Source of the DNA: Novipirellula herctigrandis
GTDB taxonomy: Bacteria; Planctomycetota; Planctomycetia; Pirellulales; Pirellulaceae
Length of the DNA stretch: 64,000 bases
Direction of reading: 5' to 3'
NCBI GenBank assembly: GCA_007859835.1
Contig: SJPJ01000001.1
Coordinates: 2,589,257-2,653,256, forward strand
Shown: one piece after another, positions 8,398 to 18,286 of the stretch
Layout: every line of letters begins with the position of its first letter
Numbering within the stretch: position 1 is the first letter of the stretch
Translations under genes and position numbers: made by a program
The notes under the pieces: generated by a model
Told to the model about the DNA's origin: nothing
Seen by the model: the letters and a program-made list of their open reading frames with translations, nothing else
The model's database searches: none

Positions 8398-11300
8398 TCA
8401 CTTCATATGCACGTCCCTTTGTGGGAACGGGATGGAAATGCCTGCTTCGCGGAACGCTTGAAGTACGGCGATGTTGATTTCATGCGTCACCCCCACGCGG
8501 CGATCTAAGTTCGACAAGTAGAATCGAACCGCATAATTCAATGAATTGTCCCCAAAATTGTCAAAATTGATGAGTGGCGCGGGATCGTTCATCACGTCCG
8601 GATGCTCACTGACGACACGCAGCAAAATTTCCTGGACTTGATGAGGGTCGCTGTCGTAGTCAACACCAACATTGATCGTCAACCGGTTGATCACGTTAGA
8701 CAACGACCAATTTAGCAACTTTTCCGTAATCAAGTCCTTATTTGGGACGACTAACTCTTTTCGATCCCAACTTGTGACCGTCGTCGCTCGCATTTGGATT
8801 CGCGATACGATGCCGGTGGTTCCGTCGATTGTCACAACATCCCCCACTCGCACCGGTCGCTCAAGCAATAAAATGATACCCGAGACAAAGTTTGCCACGA
8901 TTTCCTGCAACCCGAAACCGAGACCTACCGAAGCGGCTGCAAGCAACCACCCGAGCTGAGTCCACGGAATACTCAACAAGTTCAAAATCAGGATAGCCGC
9001 AATGACAGTCAAAACGTAGCGCAGAATGGTGGTCAATGCATAGCGTGCACCGCTATCAAGCGACGTTCGCCGCAGAATCGACAGCTCCAACAAGCTCGGC
9101 AAATTTCGCACGGCAAAAATAGCACCAACGATCGTCACAAAAACGTATATCAGGTCGCGTAGCGTCACCGCTTCGACGGTTTCGCCCATACCCACCGTCC
9201 ACAATTCAACTTGGTTGAATCGTTTGATCGCTGGCAACACATCGCTCCAAATGAACAACAGCCCAAAAAACGCAACCGAAGCTGCGGTGACATGAAACAG
9301 TTGCCTCGTTTGACGATCAAGCTTAGGAAGATCCGCTGCCTCCTCCTCTTGAATCTCAATCCCAATGTCACTGGTCAACCCTTCGGCAGACGACGCTGTC
9401 AGGGCGGACAATTTCTTTTCGCGGCGTTCCATCGCTTGTCGGCGGGCGACATCTCGGTAATGCAGACTTAGAACACGAAAAATCAACGCAGTTAGAAGCA
9501 ACACAAATACCAAAAACAAAATTGACGCTTGCAGCAATTCGCCAAACGTAAATGCGGTATCAAGAAATCCCATAAAAGCGAAAACCGCAAAACTGATTGG
9601 CAACCCGATGGCCACCAACCAAATTAAACGCCGCCATCGGTAACTTTGCGAATCGGGATTCTCGCGGCGTGTTTGCACATAGATCGGACTATTCACCCGA
9701 AACATCAAATGGTGAAACGTAGCGGTTGCAATAAACAAAGCGATCGCTGTCAAGCGAGAAAGACTCGTCCGAACCACCTCATTAGGATGCTCGCGGAATA
9801 CCCACATCAAGAAAACGAGGATCGCTCCGGTCACCGTGTACCAGCGCAAATGAAACCGAATCAATGAACGCACCGGTTCGTCCCATCCAAAATGTGCTTC
9901 GGCGAGTCCATAGGGACGGCAAACATGTTTCATCAATTCGCGAGACGCAACGTAGACGGCCGTAAGGACGCATGCACTGCCAACACCATGCACAAACACC
10001 CCGCCGCCGATTTGGCTTTTCAAAAGCCATCCCATAACCGCAAAAACGACGGGCCATGCTAACGATAAAATGACGGTTGCCAACAACGCTTTGGCGGTCG
10101 GAGCAAACGTCGTTCTATAGAGAGAAGCTTCCTTGGCGGTCTTTTCCAAAACATGCCGACAACGAGGCCGATAAACAAACAAGCCAATCGCCACCAAGGC
10201 GGCAAGCATCGAAGAGATCGGTTGGCTGAATGCACCGAGAGTCCATTGACTCAACACACCACGCCAATGACTTGGCTTCGTCATCCATGCCGTCGCAGGG
10301 ACGATTTCCTTCAACTCGGCAACCGAAAATGCGGGTGAACTACGAATCCAAAACAGATTTTCATCCACAAACCTAATGTAGTGGTCGATCGCTTGCCGAA
10401 GTTCCCGACGGTGGGTGTCAGCATCGAGCATTGTTTGAAGCAGCGAATTTTGAGCCACCAAAGTGTCCGACAACAATGACTTTTGCTGCCGTAGTAGCTT
10501 CTGCTTTTGCACGCTTTCCGGTGAATCGCCAAGCGACTCAAGCTGGATTTCAACTTGATCAAGATTGTCCTCCAACTCAAACGCATTGATTTGATACTGT
10601 TGGATTTTTTCACGCAAATCGGTTCGCGGCTGAAACTTTGCACGCAGTTGTTGAAATTCACTTTGTTTATCACGAAGCATGACACCGAGTGCGTCGGTCA
10701 AGCCAACTTTTTCGAGTCGCTCTTCGGAGTTTTCTTGAGCCGCTTTGACGAGTCGATAACTCTGTTCGGATTCAGCGAGTAAACTCGAGGCTTCCGCCGC
10801 TTGCCTAACGAGGTCTTGTTGCTGGCGAGCGATCTCGATGTTCTGTTTCGCAATCGGCTTGAGTTGCTCGGGAGTTTCAGCAAGCATTTCCGTCAAAGAT
10901 TCGATTCGATCAGCGACCACGTCCCGCTGCCGCTCGATCAAAGCCGCTGCAAGTTGGTTCGCCTCTGCTTGCAAGGCCGTCACTCGCAGGCCGGACAATT
11001 GAACTTGTAGCGGCAGCAGGTCCACCGTGGACCCATAGGCGGCTTGTTCCTTACTTAACTCCGCCAATTTTGCCGCACGTGATTGTCGGCTCGCTTTCAA
11101 CTGAATGACTCTTGCACGCGTTTGCAACGGAATCTCGTTGGGCGGAGCTTGTCGCGACAATTGCTCATCAATTTTTTCGAGTTCCTCTTCGGTAGCGATC
11201 CGCTCAGCCGGAATTTCGCCCAGTCGCTCTTGCCGACGCGACCGCTCATCCTCAAGCAATTTTTTCTGTTTGGTTGCAAGCTCCAGTTCTGATTTCTTAG

Positions 11301-11727
11301 CCGTCAAACGTTGCTTGATGGACTCGACGGTTGCATCGGCATCCAGCGGTCCAAGCGCAGGCAACGGTTCGTCAAGTTTCAGCTTCGTTTGACGGATTTG
11401 ATCAGCGGCATCAAGAACCATTTTCTCATAGTCGCTAGCGTTTTTCACGCTGGCGTCGGCGGCCTGCAATTTCTGCTGGGCTTGTTGATAAAGATCCTCC
11501 AACGCGGTTTTGACGCTCGGCTTGAGGCCATCGTTTGCTTTGACTTCTGCTAACCCCGTCGCGACCGCCTCCTGATCGATGTCCGCTTCCGTGACCACCA
11601 CGGGAGCGGGTCCATCGGCGTTTTCCGATGCTTGTGTCAGCTGAGCCTGGCCTTGCGCCGGCAAAAGAGCTGAAAAGCACATCACTAGCAGGGCGAGAAA
11701 AATCGCGTTTCGTAGAGCCAAAAGCAT
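8398..11727 (-). CDS. MscS-family mechanosensitive channel, long MscK/KefA-like form
   Basis: A 1109-residue inner-membrane channel. From ATG 11727 it begins with a signal peptide (NAIFLALLVMCFSALLPAQGQA), then about 450 residues of periplasmic coiled coil rich in Gln, Glu, Leu and Arg, then roughly ten membrane segments from about residue 510. The pore and beta domain are clear near the C terminus: GLGFGLQEIVANFVSGIILL, RPVRVGDVV, and VPNKDLITEKLLNWS. This is the architecture of MscK/MscM rather than the small MscS: it should open on membrane tension during hypo-osmotic shock. A TTG nine codons upstream is possible, but ATG 11727 puts the signal peptide directly at the N terminus. It is transcribed away from the sigma-factor operon at 12 kb and ends at a strong terminator. 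Confidence 0.92.
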   Translation of the reverse strand: MLLALRNAIFLALLVMCFSALLPAQGQAQLTQASENADGPAPVVVTEADIDQEAVATGLAEVKANDGLKPSVKTALEDLYQQAQQKLQAADASVKNASDYEKMVLDAADQIRQTKLKLDEPLPALGPLDADATVESIKQRLTAKKSELELATKQKKLLEDERSRRQERLGEIPAERIATEEELEKIDEQLSRQAPPNEIPLQTRARVIQLKASRQSRAAKLAELSKEQAAYGSTVDLLPLQVQLSGLRVTALQAEANQLAAALIERQRDVVADRIESLTEMLAETPEQLKPIAKQNIEIARQQQDLVRQAAEASSLLAESEQSYRLVKAAQENSEERLEKVGLTDALGVMLRDKQSEFQQLRAKFQPRTDLREKIQQYQINAFELEDNLDQVEIQLESLGDSPESVQKQKLLRQQKSLLSDTLVAQNSLLQTMLDADTHRRELRQAIDHYIRFVDENLFWIRSSPAFSVAELKEIVPATAWMTKPSHWRGVLSQWTLGAFSQPISSMLAALVAIGLFVYRPRCRHVLEKTAKEASLYRTTFAPTAKALLATVILSLAWPVVFAVMGWLLKSQIGGGVFVHGVGSACVLTAVYVASRELMKHVCRPYGLAEAHFGWDEPVRSLIRFHLRWYTVTGAILVFLMWVFREHPNEVVRTSLSRLTAIALFIATATFHHLMFRVNSPIYVQTRRENPDSQSYRWRRLIWLVAIGLPISFAVFAFMGFLDTAFTFGELLQASILFLVFVLLLTALIFRVLSLHYRDVARRQAMERREKKLSALTASSAEGLTSDIGIEIQEEEAADLPKLDRQTRQLFHVTAASVAFFGLLFIWSDVLPAIKRFNQVELWTVGMGETVEAVTLRDLIYVFVTIVGAIFAVRNLPSLLELSILRRTSLDSGARYALTTILRYVLTVIAAILILNLLSIPWTQLGWLLAAASVGLGFGLQEIVANFVSGIILLLERPVRVGDVVTIDGTTGIVSRIQMRATTVTSWDRKELVVPNKDLITEKLLNWSLSNVINRLTINVGVDYDSDPHQVQEILLRVVSEHPDVMNDPAPLINFDNFGDNSLNYAVRFYLSNLDRRVGVTHEINIAVLQAFREAGISIPFPQRDVHMK

Positions 11728-12031
11728 GGTGAAATCATCGAGGTTGCTGGGCAAATTGGATAGCAGCGTGCATTTTCAACCATTGCCCCCCCTCTCTGCA
11801 ACCGCCATCCGGATTTCAGCGAAACCCCAGACCACCGTTGGGGTTAGTCAATCAACCGCCGTACACGACGCAGCCTCGCTCGCTTTTCAGAAATCAACAG
11901 GCGACAATGCCAAAGCAGACGTGTTCAGCCCGGTGAACAAACATTAGAATATAGATTCCTTCCCTCACGGGGTTTCCCAAACACCACTTTTTTGCGATTC
12001 CGCTGCATTGGCTGTTAGCGATTCGACTGCG
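11728..12031. other. Divergent intergenic region, 304 bp
   Basis: It separates the MscS-type gene (minus) from the sigma-factor operon (plus) and must carry both promoters. I saw an AT-rich TAGAAT at 11945-11950 that could be a -10 box for the operon but no good -35 box before it. No gene is supported here. Confidence 0.5.
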
Positions 12032-12661
12032 ATGCGTTATCAACAGTCCGATCCGGACGTTCGTTTGATGCTGCGCGTACGCGACGATGACGCCGGAGCG
12101 TTCGAAGAACTGGTGCGACGGTACGAACCGAGATTGGTGCGTTTGATGCAAACCATAGGGCCAAGTCGTGAATTGGCCGAAGACCTAACGCAAGAAACCT
12201 TCCTGCGCGTCTACCGGGCGAGAAAACGGTACGAACCGGGAGCCAAGTTTTCGACATGGCTGTTTACGATCGCCGGTAATGTCGCACGCAATTCCGCACG
12301 TTCGGTTTCGCGGCGTCAGGAAGTCAATGAAGTCGATGCACCGCGAAACCCCGCAGCTACTAGCAACGCCCAACTTCTCGCCCATACCGCGATGGAAGCA
12401 AGTGGATTGATGCCAACAAGATTGGCCGAAGGAGAAGAACGGGCCGAGATCGTTCGCATGGCCGTCTCCTCTTTGAGCGAACGACAACGAATGGCCCTGA
12501 TGTTGTCTCGCTTTGAAAACATGAGCTACGCCGATATCGCCAAGGCGATGGATTTGACTCCCAAGGCTGTCAAATCGCTGCTGAGTCGGGCACGAGTGAA
12601 TTTGAAGGAAGTGATCCAACCTTACATGGAATCAGGAACCATTCCGAAGGAGGTTCAATGA
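12032..12661 (+). CDS. ECF-type RNA polymerase sigma factor
   Basis: A 209-residue sigma-70 family protein with only regions 2 and 4. Region 2 covers about residues 22-95: AFEELVRRYEPRLVRL, EDLTQETFLRVYRARKRYEP and FSTWLFTIAGNVARN. A linker with an Asn/Ala-rich insert follows, then region 4 at about 140-200 with SLSERQRMALMLSRFENMS, YADIAKAMDLTPKAVKSLL and SRARVNLKE. ATG 12032 puts the protein start just before region 2; a TTG eight codons upstream is the alternative. Its stop codon overlaps the next start (ATGA), with GGAGG inside its end serving the anti-sigma-like gene, so the two are translationally coupled. It probably controls its own operon, by analogy with other ECF pairs. Confidence 0.92.
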   Translation: MRYQQSDPDVRLMLRVRDDDAGAFEELVRRYEPRLVRLMQTIGPSRELAEDLTQETFLRVYRARKRYEPGAKFSTWLFTIAGNVARNSARSVSRRQEVNEVDAPRNPAATSNAQLLAHTAMEASGLMPTRLAEGEERAEIVRMAVSSLSERQRMALMLSRFENMSYADIAKAMDLTPKAVKSLLSRARVNLKEVIQPYMESGTIPKEVQ

Positions 12662-14055
12662 TGAGTACCAGCCTGCTGTCCGACGAAGCTCCTGTGGATC
12701 CCGATGACGAACTCCTAGTCGCCTATGTGGACGGTGAACTCGATAGCCCTTCACGCAATGAACTCGAAGAGCGATTGCTTCGCGACGATTCCCTTCGCCG
12801 ACGTCTACAAGAGCTACAAGAAGGCTGGGACCTGCTAGACAATTTGGCCACTGCGACGCCAAACGAAAAATTGGTGGAGTCGACGATGGAGTTGGTCGTA
12901 GCCGATTTGGTGGCACCAAAAATCGCGAAGCCGGGGATCGCTTCCGCGTACCGACTGCCCCTCATGACTGCCGCAGCATGCATAGCGGGTATCCTTGCAA
13001 CGATAGGTGTGATTTGGGCGATTCGCAATCACAATTATCAATCACAACTCGCTGATTTGGCGATTGCTGAAAATATCGATGCATATTACTACGGCAGCGA
13101 TTTGCAATTGATGCGTGATTTAGCGATCAATGAATCGTGGAGCAAAATGATTTTGGCGATGCAAGAAATCGGTGATGTATCGACCCACACGCCATTGGTC
13201 GCGGCAACCGATTTGGATGAACGGGAAAAGCAGATTGCGAACTTACCGTTGGCTGACCGTGCCCAACTTGATTCGCGGTGGAAACGATTCACACGTTTAG
13301 CACCAGAAGATCAGCAGCGACTTCGCGAAACGGCCGAAGCGGTTCGTCGTCAACCTCAACCCGAGCGATTGCTTGAGACAATGCAAGCGTACGCGGGATG
13401 GCGAGAAACACTCTCAAGCGACCTTAGGGATCAAATCAAAAACAGCGATATCGATCAGCGACGTGATGTGATCCGGCAGGCGATCGATGAATCGCAATTA
13501 GCATTGTCACGTCAATCGGGAGCGATATTGTCCGACGAAACGATCGAACGAATCGATTACGCGTTACACCGAATATTGCACCAGAGACTTGCACAGAAAA
13601 TTCCAAATCTAATTGATTTTCGTTCACGGATAAAGAAGTTTTTCAGCCCTGATGCCGTCGACATGGCATCGATTGGCGCGATGGTCGCGAACGACCCGGG
13701 ACGAACCGATCGCCGATCGAGCGGACGGCTCGGCTTGCTTCGCGGTGTTAGCGATCGACCGGATCCGTTGAGTCACGGAGAATTAGCAATGATTGAATCA
13801 ATGCTGACCGATGCTGACCGCGAGATGCTTGATATGATCGCCGGAAATCCTCGCGACCCGTTTATCGAATCGGAGACATTGCGTTTTTGGGCCGAAGAGA
13901 CGCTTCGCCGAAAAATGCCTTGGCGAGAAGAGGACCCGCGAACTTTGATCGAGCGGTACGAACAAATCGATGACCCTGAATACCGAGAAACACTCGATTT
14001 GTTGCCTCCAAAAGCGATGCTCGATCGACTCACCCCCGAGCGGCACAGGCCCTAA
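12658..14055 (+). CDS. Membrane protein with zinc-less anti-sigma-like N terminus
   Basis: A 465-residue protein that overlaps the sigma gene by four bases and has the strongest Shine-Dalgarno site of the region (AAGGAGG, 12647-12653). Residues about 15-65 read like the helical sigma-binding part of an anti-sigma factor (DDELLVAYVDGELDSPSRNE, then LEERLLRDDSLRRRLQELQE) but lack the HXXXCXXC zinc motif. One membrane helix follows near residues 100-122 (LMTAAACIAGILATIGVIW). The remaining roughly 340 residues, expected on the far side of the membrane, are charged and helical with several Arg/Asp/Glu-rich stretches. Position and topology suggest it holds the sigma factor and senses an envelope signal; the sensor part is unlike any domain I know. 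Confidence 0.8.
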   Translation: MMSTSLLSDEAPVDPDDELLVAYVDGELDSPSRNELEERLLRDDSLRRRLQELQEGWDLLDNLATATPNEKLVESTMELVVADLVAPKIAKPGIASAYRLPLMTAAACIAGILATIGVIWAIRNHNYQSQLADLAIAENIDAYYYGSDLQLMRDLAINESWSKMILAMQEIGDVSTHTPLVAATDLDEREKQIANLPLADRAQLDSRWKRFTRLAPEDQQRLRETAEAVRRQPQPERLLETMQAYAGWRETLSSDLRDQIKNSDIDQRRDVIRQAIDESQLALSRQSGAILSDETIERIDYALHRILHQRLAQKIPNLIDFRSRIKKFFSPDAVDMASIGAMVANDPGRTDRRSSGRLGLLRGVSDRPDPLSHGELAMIESMLTDADREMLDMIAGNPRDPFIESETLRFWAEETLRRKMPWREEDPRTLIERYEQIDDPEYRETLDLLPPKAMLDRLTPERHRP

Positions 14056-14081
14056 CACCTAGCAACGCGAGAAATTTGAAG

Positions 14082-14330
14082 ATGGCGGTGAAACTTGGTC
14101 CTATCCGAGACGCCGAGAACCGAATCCGGCGTGATTTCATCGATTTCGCTCGATTGTGGGGCGATGTGCGCCAAGATTGGTTGGATGATCGGTGTCGCCA
14201 ATTCGAACAAAAACACCTTGCCTCACTCGGCCCCAGCTTGAATCGGTTCACTGCCGCGCTGAGCGAATTCTATGAGGTCGTGCGGCGTGCCGACGAGGCG
14301 CTGCAAGATAACGACCGCAAGGATTCATAG
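14082..14330 (+). CDS. Small helical protein, possible WXG100-like partner of the FtsK-type ATPase
   Basis: An 82-residue protein without signal peptide, predicted by eye to be two long amphipathic helices: a first from about residue 5 to 38 (FARLWGDVRQDWLDDRCRQF) and a second from about 46 to 74 (FTAALSEFYEVVRRADEAL), with a Gly-Pro turn between (SLGPSL). Size, helical hairpin plan and Trp residues recall WXG100/ESAT-6 secretion substrates, but the exact W-x-G turn motif is absent. It sits 26 bp after the anti-sigma-like gene and 29 bp before the FtsK/SpoIIIE ATPase, so it is almost certainly in the same operon. The TTG two codons upstream is an alternative to ATG 14082. It could also be a cytosolic adaptor. 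Confidence 0.75.
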   Translation: MAVKLGPIRDAENRIRRDFIDFARLWGDVRQDWLDDRCRQFEQKHLASLGPSLNRFTAALSEFYEVVRRADEALQDNDRKDS

Positions 14331-14359
14331 CCGCTCATTCATCGATTACACTAGGAAGG

Positions 14360-17300
14360 ATGAAAGACAACTCTGTCCATCCAACAGGGCTCCTTAGCCC
14401 GACTCGTCAATCACGTTTGCTCAAAGGGATCCGCCAGCGATTCGAATCAAGCGTTACCGATCATGGTGCGCTTGCTCTGCGTCATGCTTCGCAAATCGAC
14501 GAACAGAAACAAACTTTCGATTTGCGCCGCCAAGAGAAGACTGACGAGTGTCGTCTACTGCGCCGCGATACATTGAAAACGTGGGACGAAGCCGAGGAAA
14601 TCCTCATTCGTCAATACGAAGCTTTCGCAATCCAAAATCGCGACGAGCAGAACCGCTTGACGGCGATATTTCGTCGCAAGTCTGCGGAAGGAAAAGCGAA
14701 AATTGAGCACAAAGTGGCGGCTCGTTGTCAGGCAGTGGAGTATCAATATGCCCAACGAAAGAACCGACCAGGACAACAACGCGATAAAGAGCTCTCGGAA
14801 ATCGACAACGCGATCCAGCCAATCATCCGCAGTTTGCAGCTTGGCCGAGAATTGACAGTGGAAAGACTGGACCATTTGCCAACGGTCCCTCCGCCGGAAA
14901 CGCCCGAAGAAGACCAACGGGTTCCACCGCCAAAAAACACGAAAGAAACCGTCAATTCCATCAATGAATTGACAAAGCGGTGCGAAGAAACCGTGTTGCT
15001 AATGTATGCAGGCTTGGCGTCGAAAATCATCGACTCCTACTATTTACCCGGCACGGTTGTGCTCGTTTGTATCCTTTGGGTCATCGGAACTTATCTCTAT
15101 CAACCTCAAACGCCATCACTGGTTGTCGCTGGGGTGGGGACCGTGATCACGATTTTGATTGGCTTCATCGCTTACTTCATTTTGATGTGGCCGCTAAAGA
15201 AGTTAACCCGTCGACTCTATCCTATCGTCGAACGACTGGCCGCCGCAGCGGACGAGTGCGCACAAGTCGGTCGCGAGCTTTCGATACAAACCGCCTCCGT
15301 CGCTTCGGCCGATTTGCTCGCACAGCGGCAATCGCATCTTGCTTCTGCGGCGCGTTGGAAAACGAAACAACTTGATCAACTTGAAAAAGACTTGGAGATC
15401 GAACAACAGCATGCCCGCCGGTCGCTTGTTGAATCATTGCATACCGAAAACGAGAATTTTGCAGCCAAACGGACCCGCATCATGGATAGCATGCGAATGC
15501 GTGCCGATGCAGTCGCAAATCAAATCACCGGCGAATTGGCCAGAAACGCCGAACAACTGCAAAACGAACGCGATGCATCGGAGACGCGCCGCCGGAATGA
15601 GTGCAGACATTTGGTTCAACGACTCGAGCAAGGCGTTGAGCACGGCTTTGATCGGATGACCCAAGCAACACAGCAAGTTGAAAATCAATTTCCAAAATGG
15701 GAAACGGTAGTCGCTCAACCACCGCTATCGGCGAACGGCATCGATTTTGTGCCAGTAGGCTCATTGCAAGTCAATCACCATTTGAAGGAAGTCTTCCAGC
15801 ACCCTGGCGTGGAATCCACTTTCGGTGATTCGTTTCATAGCATTCCGATTCCGGAGACGTGCCCGGTTGTACTACACCGCCGTTTGCATAGCGGACTGAT
15901 CATCACAGCACCGCCTTCGTTTATGAACCGAGCGATCGAAACCGCCCACCAAATCCTTTGGCGATTGCTATCCGGATCGCCGGCCGGACAATGCAAACTG
16001 ACGCTATTGGATCCGCTTGGACGAGGTCAAAACTTCACTAGCTTCATGGCACTCGCCGATCATGATCCATCGATTGTCGGGCATCGCGTGTGGACAAGCG
16101 ACGCACAAATCAACGAGCGGTTTGCGGAATTGTCTCAGCATGTCGAGGACGTTTTGCAAGCCAGCCTTCGCGATCGGTTCGAGCGAATCGAAGATTACAA
16201 TGAGTTGGCCGGATCGATGGCCGAACCTTACCGCGCCGTTGCGGCGATTGGATTCCCGGAAGGGTTGACACGCGAAGGCTACAAGCACTTACTAGCCCTC
16301 GTCGAAAGTGGGCTTCGTTGTGGCATCTTTTTGATTCTTGTGTGTGACTCCACGCGACCGTGGCCAGCCGATATGCCAATGCCCAATTCAGAAAAAGCGA
16401 TGCGTCTAGCGATCGACCAGGCGGGTGATTGGCATGTCACCAGCGATGGGCTCGACGAACTGCCGTTTGCACCGATGGAATTGCCTTCGGGTAAACTCCG
16501 CGACGCATTAGTCGAAAAAATTGGAACCGAAGCGGTTGAAGCTTCGCGAGTGGAAATCCCGCTGGAAAGTATTCTTAACCCCGACCAAGCCGGATTGGGA
16601 AATGCCTCCGATGGCGTTGATATTCCTGTCGGTAGCCAAGGAGCACAACGCGTCCTTGATTTGGATCTGGGCGAAGGGGTCCGGCAACATGTCCTAATCG
16701 CGGGCAAGACAGGGTCCGGCAAAAGCACCCTTCTTCACGCGATCATCACTTCGGGCGCGTACCGATATACTCCCGATGAGTTGCAATTCTACTTATTGGA
16801 CTTCAAAAAGGGCGTCGAATTCAAACCGTACGCGGACGAGTGCTTTCCGCATGCACGCGTGATTGGAATCGAAAGTGAACGGGAATTTGGACGCAGTGTA
16901 TTGCAACGACTGGACGCGGAACTGCAACATCGCGGTGAAAAGTTCCGGGCAGCAGGTGTTCAAGAGCTTGGCGAGTATCGAGCGCAGACCGGCTCGGTCA
17001 TGCCAAGAATCATGTTGGTTGTCGATGAATTCCAAGAGTTGTTCGTGCGCGACGACCGGTTGGCAGGTGATTGTACAATGTTGCTTGATCGGTTGGTTCG
17101 ACAAGGTCGATCGTTCGGGATGCACGTGGTGTTAAGCAGCCAATCGTTGGCCGGTGCATACTCGCTGCCACGTGCTACGCTCGGCCAAATGGCGGTGCGG
17201 ATCGCCATGCAATGCAGTGAATCGGATGCGGCGTTGATTCTGGCCGACGATAACACCGCTGCTCGTTTAATCAATCGACCAGGCGAAGCGATCTATAACA

Positions 17301-18259
17301 ACGCGGGTGGTTTGATCGAAGGAAATCAACCGTTCCAAGTTGCATGGTTGTCTTCGTCGGCACACCGCAATCTATTGTCCCAGATCGCAAAACGCGACGG
17401 GAAATTTGTCAAATCATTGCCACCCGCAGTCGTGTTTGAAGGGAACCGTCCCTGCCGATGGACGCCGCTGCTCGCCGACGCCGCGGAAGATTCAGCCGCC
17501 CCGCAAACGCTTCAAGGGCTATTGGGCGAAGCTGTTGAAATTGGCCCGCCCGTTTCGGTGAAGTTGACACGAGACACTGGGCGGAATTTGTTAGTCATCG
17601 CGCCTCCCGATTCTCGCGGTGCCGTGCTCGCCACATGCTTAGCAAGTTTCCAGCACAACGCCACTCGATTAGAAGTCATCTATTTTGACGGCAACCGAAT
17701 GGACGATGGCGAATCATTGTCGGGTTGGCTCAGCGAGGCCGGAATCTCCGCAAAGACGGTCAAGCTACGGGACGCGGAGCAGGAAATAATCAAGGTTCGC
17801 CAGATGATCAAAGAACGGGGTGAACGAGATACCGAGAGTGAAGGAACGCCGCCACCAGTGCTAGTAGTAATTGATCCACTCGAACGGTTCCGAGAATTAC
17901 GACAAGAAGAATCGTTTAACTTCTCGTTGGATGCTGCCAGTAGTCCCATGAGCGGATCGGTAGCGTTGCAAGAGACGCTTCGTGACGGCCCACCGGTCAA
18001 CGTGTTTGTCGGTGTCGTTTGTGGCAGTGGTGAAACTTTGACGAGATGGTTGCCGCGAACGGCACAACATGATTTGGAGTTGCGAGTTCTGGGCCGGATG
18101 AACGCTGCAGATTCATCGCTATTAATTGACAACCCGATGGCCTCCGAATTATCGGCTGCGACGATGCTAATGTACGATGACGCCGACGGACAAATCCGAA
18201 AGTTCCGTCAATGTGACCGCCCGACTGCTAGCGATGTGGCAAAGTGGCTCAGCGAGTAA
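14360..18259 (+). CDS. FtsK/SpoIIIE-type multi-domain ATPase with coiled coils and two membrane segments
   Basis: A 1299-residue protein. Residues about 25-150 are a charged coiled coil, two membrane helices follow at roughly 227-247 and 253-277, then a second coiled coil up to about 460. Three ATPase-like units come after. The first (about 500-650) has a strand and loop HSGLIITAPPSF in place of a P-loop. The second is intact FtsK: HVLIAGKTGSGKST near 775-788, and Walker B IMLVVDEFQEL near 880. The third (about 1075-1290) has NLLVIAPPDSRG instead of a P-loop and a Walker B-like VLVVIDPLERF near 1167. Tandem FtsK domains with degenerate copies behind membrane helices are the plan of EssC/EccC of type VII secretion, whereas FtsK itself has four helices and a DNA-binding gamma domain, which is absent. 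It may move proteins or DNA; the former is favoured by context. Confidence 0.88.
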   Translation: MKDNSVHPTGLLSPTRQSRLLKGIRQRFESSVTDHGALALRHASQIDEQKQTFDLRRQEKTDECRLLRRDTLKTWDEAEEILIRQYEAFAIQNRDEQNRLTAIFRRKSAEGKAKIEHKVAARCQAVEYQYAQRKNRPGQQRDKELSEIDNAIQPIIRSLQLGRELTVERLDHLPTVPPPETPEEDQRVPPPKNTKETVNSINELTKRCEETVLLMYAGLASKIIDSYYLPGTVVLVCILWVIGTYLYQPQTPSLVVAGVGTVITILIGFIAYFILMWPLKKLTRRLYPIVERLAAAADECAQVGRELSIQTASVASADLLAQRQSHLASAARWKTKQLDQLEKDLEIEQQHARRSLVESLHTENENFAAKRTRIMDSMRMRADAVANQITGELARNAEQLQNERDASETRRRNECRHLVQRLEQGVEHGFDRMTQATQQVENQFPKWETVVAQPPLSANGIDFVPVGSLQVNHHLKEVFQHPGVESTFGDSFHSIPIPETCPVVLHRRLHSGLIITAPPSFMNRAIETAHQILWRLLSGSPAGQCKLTLLDPLGRGQNFTSFMALADHDPSIVGHRVWTSDAQINERFAELSQHVEDVLQASLRDRFERIEDYNELAGSMAEPYRAVAAIGFPEGLTREGYKHLLALVESGLRCGIFLILVCDSTRPWPADMPMPNSEKAMRLAIDQAGDWHVTSDGLDELPFAPMELPSGKLRDALVEKIGTEAVEASRVEIPLESILNPDQAGLGNASDGVDIPVGSQGAQRVLDLDLGEGVRQHVLIAGKTGSGKSTLLHAIITSGAYRYTPDELQFYLLDFKKGVEFKPYADECFPHARVIGIESEREFGRSVLQRLDAELQHRGEKFRAAGVQELGEYRAQTGSVMPRIMLVVDEFQELFVRDDRLAGDCTMLLDRLVRQGRSFGMHVVLSSQSLAGAYSLPRATLGQMAVRIAMQCSESDAALILADDNTAARLINRPGEAIYNNAGGLIEGNQPFQVAWLSSSAHRNLLSQIAKRDGKFVKSLPPAVVFEGNRPCRWTPLLADAAEDSAAPQTLQGLLGEAVEIGPPVSVKLTRDTGRNLLVIAPPDSRGAVLATCLASFQHNATRLEVIYFDGNRMDDGESLSGWLSEAGISAKTVKLRDAEQEIIKVRQMIKERGERDTESEGTPPPVLVVIDPLERFRELRQEESFNFSLDAASSPMSGSVALQETLRDGPPVNVFVGVVCGSGETLTRWLPRTAQHDLELRVLGRMNAADSSLLIDNPMASELSAATMLMYDDADGQIRKFRQCDRPTASDVAKWLSE

Positions 18260-18286
18260 GCGTCTGAGCTTGGGCTCCCACTGTGA

